Shown piece after piece: positions 26,497 to 32,286 of a stretch of 32,286 bases of DNA; the stretch's first letter is position 1, and each line of letters opens with the position of its first letter. The DNA comes from Spirochaetota bacterium. GTDB lineage: Bacteria; Spirochaetota; B62-G9. The stretch lies in contig QNBN01000005.1 in assembly GCA_003645695.1 (NCBI GenBank), positions 1 through 32,286 on the forward strand, read 5' to 3'. Position numbers and translations under genes: made by a program. The notes under the pieces are model-generated. The model was not told where the DNA came from. It ran no database searches and saw nothing but the letters and a program-made list of their open reading frames with translations.

Positions 26497-28071
26497 ATGA
26501 GCTATATTCTACTTTCGATGATCCCGTTTATTATTGCCATTGTACTTATTATATGGAGAGAAGAACCAATACTTCCCCTGCTATTATCCATTTTTGTAGC
26601 TCTCTGGATTTTATATCGCTTTAATCCAGTTTCTGCCTTTTTGAAACTTGTAGGATTTGCCATAGCAAACTCTTTAGGTGAAACAGATAATATTCTTCTA
26701 ATTATAATGATAGCAGAAGTGCTTATCCTCTTTTATCTTTTTAGAGAAGGTGGTCACATTAAAGCTCTAATCGGTATAAAGAGGTATAAAAAATTATCTC
26801 GATATATAATTGAATATATAATGATAGGGTTTTCATTTTTACTATCCTTTGAAGAAAGATTGTCTACCTTGATGAGTGGAGTGTTTTTAAAAGCTTTTGT
26901 TAGTGAAAAGGGTATTACAAAAGAAAGATTTTCCTTCCTAATTAATAACTTAGGCCCTTCTTTCTATACCCTTATTCCTTTAACACTTTTTACCCCAATT
27001 GTAACAAGGATTATCGGTGGTTCTCTATCATCGCTGGGAATCGATTACCCATCTTTAAAGATATACCTACACTCCATCCCTTTTCAATTTTACAATATTT
27101 TTTCTCTTATAATAATAGCCTCCTCTTCAATCTTGAAAAAGGATATTATACCAATTGCTAATCCAATAAAAAAAGACTCTTCTCTTAATTCAACCAAAGC
27201 TAACTTATCTAAAGAAAAAGAGGATAAAAATGCTTATTCTCTAGTTATCGCCCCATACAAAAAAATTGGAAGAAAACCTGATAAAATCAATGATAGTTTA
27301 TACAGTGCCGGTATATCCTTTGTGGTCACAATTATAGCATTAGTCACAACTGCCGTATTTCTTATTGCACAATTTTACAAAGGAAAATTAATTGAAGTAC
27401 AAAACTTCGAAAAGATATTTACCGCTGCTATATTTGGTGGCATACTTTACTATATAATTTACTCTCTTATATTCAGATCTATATCAATAAAAGAGTTATC
27501 TACAAAAGATAATTGTAATGCCAAAACTCTCATAGTTATATTTTACATAATCCTTTCACTTGCATTACTGTTCATAGCAAAAAAATTAGAAATTTTCAGC
27601 AAACTTACTGAAATTATTTTTAGCAGTGGAAAAATTAATCTTTCATGGTATCCGCTTATTTTTTTCTTTATCTCTGCGTTATCAAGTTTTTTAACCGGTT
27701 CACGTATTACAGTACTCTATATCCTCATACCTATAGCTTTTAAACTTATAAGTCTAAATCTACCCGATCCTCTTATTATAAATTATTCCCATTATGCAGT
27801 TCTCGGTGCAATTATATCAGGAAGTAGTTTTGGAATTATTAATTCACCGCTTTCCCTGATTTTTATAATATCCACGGCTTCAAGCGAATTATCAATAAAA
27901 ACACATTTTGTATCACAGATCTACTACTCTGCTATCGCACTGGTTTTTTCAGCCCTATTTGGGTATTTACTATCTTTTTTCAATATATCTCCATACTTAT
28001 CAATTACAATGGGTTTAATATTCATATCCTCTTTTTTCACTTTCGGCAAAAGATTCTTGGCTGGTAATTGA
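26497..28071 (+). CDS. Divergent NhaC-like integral membrane protein
   Basis: 524 aa, about 12 TM; SFLLSFEERLSTLMSGVFLKAFVSEKGITKERFSFLINNLGPSFYTLIPLTLF resembles the NhaC FDDYxNxLxVG...TDKxxISREKLAYIxDSTAAPV region with substituted acidic residues. Confidence 0.65.
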   Translation: MSYILLSMIPFIIAIVLIIWREEPILPLLLSIFVALWILYRFNPVSAFLKLVGFAIANSLGETDNILLIIMIAEVLILFYLFREGGHIKALIGIKRYKKLSRYIIEYIMIGFSFLLSFEERLSTLMSGVFLKAFVSEKGITKERFSFLINNLGPSFYTLIPLTLFTPIVTRIIGGSLSSLGIDYPSLKIYLHSIPFQFYNIFSLIIIASSSILKKDIIPIANPIKKDSSLNSTKANLSKEKEDKNAYSLVIAPYKKIGRKPDKINDSLYSAGISFVVTIIALVTTAVFLIAQFYKGKLIEVQNFEKIFTAAIFGGILYYIIYSLIFRSISIKELSTKDNCNAKTLIVIFYIILSLALLFIAKKLEIFSKLTEIIFSSGKINLSWYPLIFFFISALSSFLTGSRITVLYILIPIAFKLISLNLPDPLIINYSHYAVLGAIISGSSFGIINSPLSLIFIISTASSELSIKTHFVSQIYYSAIALVFSALFGYLLSFFNISPYLSITMGLIFISSFFTFGKRFLAGN

Positions 28072-28196
28072 TTATACATTTTATGGATTTCTCTAATCTT
28101 GCTAAAATATGTTCTATTTATAAGTTATGAACCTTTATGAAAAAATTGTGTTTTATCCTTTCAAACCAATCGAATACATTTTTTTGTTTTCTAAAG

Positions 28197-28290
28197 TGAC
28201 ATATTGAAATACCCTTTTGAGTGAAGTGTCGGAATCTTTATTATATAAGGGATTACAACCATCTCGTTTTGATAAATCAAGATTCGGAAA
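28197..28290 (-). repeat. Possible degenerate family A repeat, copy 5 (inverted)
   Basis: Reverse complement ttccgaatcttgatttatcaaaacgaga...aaagattccgacacttcactcaaaagggtatttcaatatgtcac, compared with copies 2 and 3. Confidence 0.45.
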
Positions 28291-28455
28291 GAGGACTCTC
28301 TACAATATATAGAGTTAGAGGTTTACTTGCATATTATTTAATCGAATAAATAAATTAAAATTGATAAAACAAAAATAAAGATAAATAATTAATTGAATTA
28401 TCTATTTAATTGTGATAAATTTAAAAACTACAAAAACCTTTAAAGGAGCTAAAAA

Positions 28456-29013
28456 GTGAAGGGAAATGGAAAAATAATAAGCACTGAAGAAGCAGCAAGA
28501 CTTCTCGGGGTATCCCAACAATCAGTTAGAAAATGGTGTCAGAGTGGAAAAATAAAAGCTAAAACAACTCCTGGTGGATTTTACAAAATAGAAAGATCGG
28601 AGCTTGAAAGGTTTCGTCAGGAATACAATATGCCAAACTTAGACGCTAACGAGTTTGTTTTAATTGTAGAGGAGAATAAAGAGAGAATTAAGTTTATAAG
28701 TGGACTTCTAGAAATGCTTGATTTTGATGTTGTAACAGCAAATGATCTTATAAGTCTTGGAATTGCTATTGGTAATCACAGACCCAGCTTTATTATCGCA
28801 GGTACAAAATTATCAAAACTGCCAGTCAATCTTCTTCTCTCTTCTTTGACAGATAATGAGGAAACAAGAAACCTTCCGATCCTTATTATTGAGGAAGAGG
28901 GTGAGAATATTGAAGCAGATATTGAAAAATACGCCGATAATAGGAGGATCAGTATTCTTAAGGAGCCTCTGGATATACATCAGTTTAAAAGAGAAGTTGA
29001 AAAACTTTCTTAG
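28456..29013 (+). CDS. MerR/Xis-type HTH protein fused to a divergent (pseudo-)receiver domain
   Basis: 185 aa, GTG start with SD aaaggag; HTH: STEEAARLLGVSQQSVRKWCQSGKIKAKTTPGGFYKIERSELERF; C-terminal FVLIVEENKERIKFISGLLEMLDFDVVTAND...PSFIIAGTKLSK...LPILIIEE...SILKEPLD. Confidence 0.85.
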   Translation: MKGNGKIISTEEAARLLGVSQQSVRKWCQSGKIKAKTTPGGFYKIERSELERFRQEYNMPNLDANEFVLIVEENKERIKFISGLLEMLDFDVVTANDLISLGIAIGNHRPSFIIAGTKLSKLPVNLLLSSLTDNEETRNLPILIIEEEGENIEADIEKYADNRRISILKEPLDIHQFKREVEKLS

Positions 29014-29015
29014 TG

Positions 29016-30761
29016 CTAATATTCAATAAATCTCGGTAGCTCAATTTTAAATATACTACCTCTATCTATTGTACTATAAACCTTAACAAGTCCTTTGTGG
29101 GCTTCAACAATTTTCTTCACAATAGTTAATCCAAGTCCTGTTCCTCCCATCTCCCTTGATCGGGCTTTATCAACCCTGTAAAAACTCTCAAATATTTTTT
29201 CCAGATCAGATGGAGGTATTCCGATGCCTCTGTCAGTAATAGAAACGATCACCCTTCTGTAATCACCATCCAGCAGGACATTCACATCATCGTTACTGTA
29301 CTTCACAGCATTATCAATTAAATTTATTATTGCCAATTCAAGCAATCTTGGATTACCCCGAACCATAAAGCCATATTCCATCCCACTGCTTATTATATTC
29401 CTTGCATTATACTTCTGCCTAATTACCGTTATTGCATTGTTTATACAGTCATTTATGCTGATAATCTCCTCTGGTAAATCTATAGCTCCAGATTCTATCT
29501 TGGAGAGAACAAGAAGGTCTTCTATTATATTTTCCATTCTTAAAATATTTTTTTGGATTATGTATAAGAACTTTTTTGCTAATGGGTCATCAAAACCATC
29601 CATAGTCGTTAAAGTTTCAACAAAACCCTTAACAGAGGTAATAGGCGTTTTTAGTTCATGGGAAACATTAGCAACAAACTCTTTTCTTATATTTTCAAGT
29701 TTTGATATTTTTGTTATATCATAAAGCACAATCACGACTCCAGTTCTTGAACCAAAAGGTGTACAGGTAAACTCAATCCTTCTCTCATCAGGCACCTTAA
29801 TTGAAACAACACCGGATACTGTATTTCGTCCCTTTATAATTGATTCAACACCTTCTTTCAATTCTCTTGAAACTATCAGAGAAAATAAGTTTTTACCTAC
29901 AAGGTTTCTCGACTGATATCCGAATATCTCTTTAGCCGATTTATTAATCTCTTTTATAACACTTTTTCTATCTACAAGAATTATTCCTTCATGCATGCTT
30001 GAAAGTATCTTAATGGTTTGATCCTTTATAAGGCTTAACTCCTCTTTCCCCTTTGTAATACTATCTATCATTCGGTTTAATTCGTACGAAACTAAATTCA
30101 AATCATTGCTTCGAAAGTTTGGAATTCTTATTGATAAATTTCCATTAGAAAATGATCTTATTGAATCAGCTATTTTCATAATTGGGTATGTTACTTCTCT
30201 TATCATAAAAAAACTAAACAGTGAAACTATGATAAAAATAATTACTCCACCTAGAACAACAGTGGATGTTGTTTTGTTAATTGTCCTATCAATAACATAT
30301 ATGGGTATTCCCAGTCTTATAATCATAGGAGGTTTATCATCGTATTCAAAATACCCGGCTACGAAAAACATCTTTAAACCTATATATTCACTCCACCTTA
30401 TACTTTTCCCCCATCTGTCACGCACGGCCTGACTTACCTCAGGCATAGTTAACTGATTTTTCATTTTAAAAGGATTGTAGTGAGTATCAAGTTGAACATC
30501 ACCATTAATATTTATGATAGTTATCCTTGATTTACCTTCCAGTTTCCACCATCTGATAATGTCGGGCTTTTGAGTTTCTGAAAAAACTTGCGATAACAGT
30601 AGAGCTTCAGTTTTAAGTTCCCTCTCCAGCGAGCCGTAGTATGAATCTTTTATTATAGCTCTAAAAATCAGGCTTGTTGCTACTATTGTAATAAATATGA
30701 AGCTTACTGAAACAATATATGTTTTCCAGTAAAAGTTGGCTAACCCTCTATTTTGTTTCAT
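29016..30761 (-). CDS. phoR: Sensor histidine kinase, PhoR-like (TM, HAMP, PAS, HisKA, HATPase_c)
   Basis: 581 aa; FVANVSHELKTPITSVKGFVETL (H box), NLIDNAVKYSNDDV (N box), DRGIGIPPSDLEKIFESFYRVD, MGGTGLGLTIVKKIVEAHKG. Confidence 0.92.
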   Translation of the reverse strand: MKQNRGLANFYWKTYIVSVSFIFITIVATSLIFRAIIKDSYYGSLERELKTEALLLSQVFSETQKPDIIRWWKLEGKSRITIININGDVQLDTHYNPFKMKNQLTMPEVSQAVRDRWGKSIRWSEYIGLKMFFVAGYFEYDDKPPMIIRLGIPIYVIDRTINKTTSTVVLGGVIIFIIVSLFSFFMIREVTYPIMKIADSIRSFSNGNLSIRIPNFRSNDLNLVSYELNRMIDSITKGKEELSLIKDQTIKILSSMHEGIILVDRKSVIKEINKSAKEIFGYQSRNLVGKNLFSLIVSRELKEGVESIIKGRNTVSGVVSIKVPDERRIEFTCTPFGSRTGVVIVLYDITKISKLENIRKEFVANVSHELKTPITSVKGFVETLTTMDGFDDPLAKKFLYIIQKNILRMENIIEDLLVLSKIESGAIDLPEEIISINDCINNAITVIRQKYNARNIISSGMEYGFMVRGNPRLLELAIINLIDNAVKYSNDDVNVLLDGDYRRVIVSITDRGIGIPPSDLEKIFESFYRVDKARSREMGGTGLGLTIVKKIVEAHKGLVKVYSTIDRGSIFKIELPRFIEY

Positions 30762-31464
30762 TCTTTAATCTGTATCCTACCCCTCTGACAGTCTGTATCA
30801 TCCAACCCAAACTACCAAGTTTTTTTCTTAGTGAGGTTAGATGTACATCTATTGTCCTTTCCGTAACAAAATCGACATTTCCCTGAGTTTCCCGCAGTAA
30901 TTGTTTTCTGGTTAAAACTTTGTTTTCATTTTCTGCAAGAGTTTTTAAAATATTGAACTCCGTGGTGGTTAACTTTATTTCATTATCATTTACAGTAACC
31001 ATATACTTTTGTGGGTCTATTACAATAGGTCCTATATATATGGGAGAAGATGAGATGCTTCTCGCATCGGGTTCCATTCTTCTGAATACTGTTTTAATTC
31101 TTGCTATCAGTACGGATACAGAAAATGGTTTTGTAATATAATCATCCGCACCGAGATCCAGTCCGTTAATTATATCTTCTTCCTCTCCCTTTGCTGTTAA
31201 CATTACAATAGGGATATTTTTTAGGTCTCTATCATTTTTTACAATTCTGCAAACATCGAGTCCATCAAGACCTGGTAGCATTAGATCAAGTACAATCAAA
31301 TCCGGTTTTTGTTCCCTAATAATTCTTAGACCTTCGTTCCCATCCGATGCAAGTAAAACTTTGTACCCCTCTTTAGTAAGGTTATAGTTAAGAAGCTCTC
31401 TAATATCTTCCTCATCATCTATTACCAGTATTTTCTTACCAATACTCATATTACAATCACCCAT
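30748..31464 (-). CDS. phoB: OmpR/PhoB-family response regulator
   Basis: 238 aa; KILVIDDEEDIRELLNYNL, PDLIVLDLMLPGLDGLDV, ITKPFSV, C-terminal winged helix TTTEFNILKTLAENENKVLTRKQLL...TVRGVGYRLK; ATG at 31449 (MSIGKK) is another possible start. Confidence 0.94.
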   Translation of the reverse strand: MGDCNMSIGKKILVIDDEEDIRELLNYNLTKEGYKVLLASDGNEGLRIIREQKPDLIVLDLMLPGLDGLDVCRIVKNDRDLKNIPIVMLTAKGEEEDIINGLDLGADDYITKPFSVSVLIARIKTVFRRMEPDARSISSSPIYIGPIVIDPQKYMVTVNDNEIKLTTTEFNILKTLAENENKVLTRKQLLRETQGNVDFVTERTIDVHLTSLRKKLGSLGWMIQTVRGVGYRLKNETK

Positions 31465-31613
31465 AATTATTTTGGATACCTAATTTACTACCATCCAAAA
31501 ACTCTGTTAACTTAATATTAACATAAATTTAAAGTTTTATTAATAATAATTATTATTAAAAAGTCGAAATTACTACCATTATATTTTTTTATACCATAAT
31601 TCAAATGTACAAA

Positions 31614-31645
31614 CTATAAAAAAGGAGAGGCTTCCGAGCCTCTCC
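31614..31645 (-). terminator. Rho-independent terminator downstream of the ATPase gene
   Basis: GGAGAGGC-TTCCGA-GCCTCTCC with an A-run on the plus strand (T-run on minus). Confidence 0.88.
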
Positions 31646-31717
31646 AAATTTAATTTAAATATGGTACAACTCCTGCTTCTCATCAAATATTAGTAAAAAT
31701 ACACTGAACCTGAATTA

Positions 31718-32285
31718 TTAATAGATGGCCTGTTCAGTTTCAATATCAAAGAGATGAGTTTTTTCCAGATCAACAACAAAACCAACCTCTTTTCCCAGCT
31801 CTGTTTTATAATGGCTCGGTACTCTGACAACCATATTATCCTTCCCTGCACTCAGATATAGGAATATTTCCGAACCCAGAGGTTCTATAACCTCAACCTT
31901 TGCTTTTATAAGAGTACCCCTTTTCTCAGATTCTCTTACTATATTTTCATCGATAAGATCCTCAGGTCTAAATCCAAAGATTGCCTTTTTACCTTCGTAA
32001 TCCTTAACCTTATCATACGCATCTTTCTTAACGGCAACAGTAAATGCACCATTCTTTACAAAATAATCAGAACCCTGCTTAACAACCTCAACTTCTATAA
32101 AGTTCATAGGCGGGCTTCCAATAAACCCTGCAACAAACTTGTTTACCGGATGATTGTAGAGATTCAGAGGATCTGAAATTTGCTGAATAAGACCGTCTTT
32201 CATAACTACAATCCTGTTTCCCATCGTCATCGCTTCTACCTGGTCATGCGTAACGTATATTATTGTAGCCTGGAGATTTTGGTGT
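31718..32285 (-). CDS. Sugar ABC transporter ATP-binding protein (MalK/UgpC/MsmX-like), N-terminal part beyond window
   Basis: The ORF track starts at an internal Met, but the frame is open to the window edge: ...LQATIIYVTHDQVEAMTMGNRIVVMKDGLIQQ, followed by C-terminal TOBE domain GFRPEDL...VEVIEPLGSEIFLYL. Confidence 0.92.
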   Translation of the reverse strand, partial: HQNLQATIIYVTHDQVEAMTMGNRIVVMKDGLIQQISDPLNLYNHPVNKFVAGFIGSPPMNFIEVEVVKQGSDYFVKNGAFTVAVKKDAYDKVKDYEGKKAIFGFRPEDLIDENIVRESEKRGTLIKAKVEVIEPLGSEIFLYLSAGKDNMVVRVPSHYKTELGKEVGFVVDLEKTHLFDIETEQAIY

Positions 32286-32286
32286 A

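Overview
This is a 32.3 kb AT-rich bacterial chromosomal window. Spirochaetota is my inference, from 'GQKEG'/'GGTKEEK'-type exported solute-binding proteins and overall gene style; it is not proven. Most of it is ordinary core and accessory metabolism. Leftmost is a pair of palindromic intergenic repeats. Next come homoserine dehydrogenase with a ThrH-like HAD phosphatase/phosphotransferase, a 1343-aa OmpA-family protein with about eight internal FlgD/CHU-like 'SPNGDG' repeats, and SppA. A 2-aminoethylphosphonate/Fe3+-type ABC transporter follows (SBP, ATPase, fused permease) with a HisC-family aminotransferase. Then come MurE, a PtsN-like IIA + CPA2 antiporter + small possibly PII-like protein triad, and a second (sugar-type) ABC transporter. 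After that are a membrane-anchored cyclase-homology protein that looks catalytically dead, MurA with an Asp in the catalytic Cys position, GltX, a divergent NhaC-like membrane protein, an HTH + pseudo-receiver protein, a PhoB/PhoR-like two-component system, and the C-terminal part of a MalK/UgpC-like ATPase cut by the window edge. I see no CRISPR array, tRNA, rRNA, phage or transposase. The most interesting points are: the pseudo-cyclase; the HTH-pseudo-receiver; the IIA/antiporter/small-protein operon; the AEP-type transporter with an atypical aminotransferase; two families of dispersed intergenic repeats, one with covarying hairpin tips; and an extended Shine-Dalgarno sequence with no well-placed start codon in an SBP leader. 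No clearly new multi-gene system is proven by the sequence alone.
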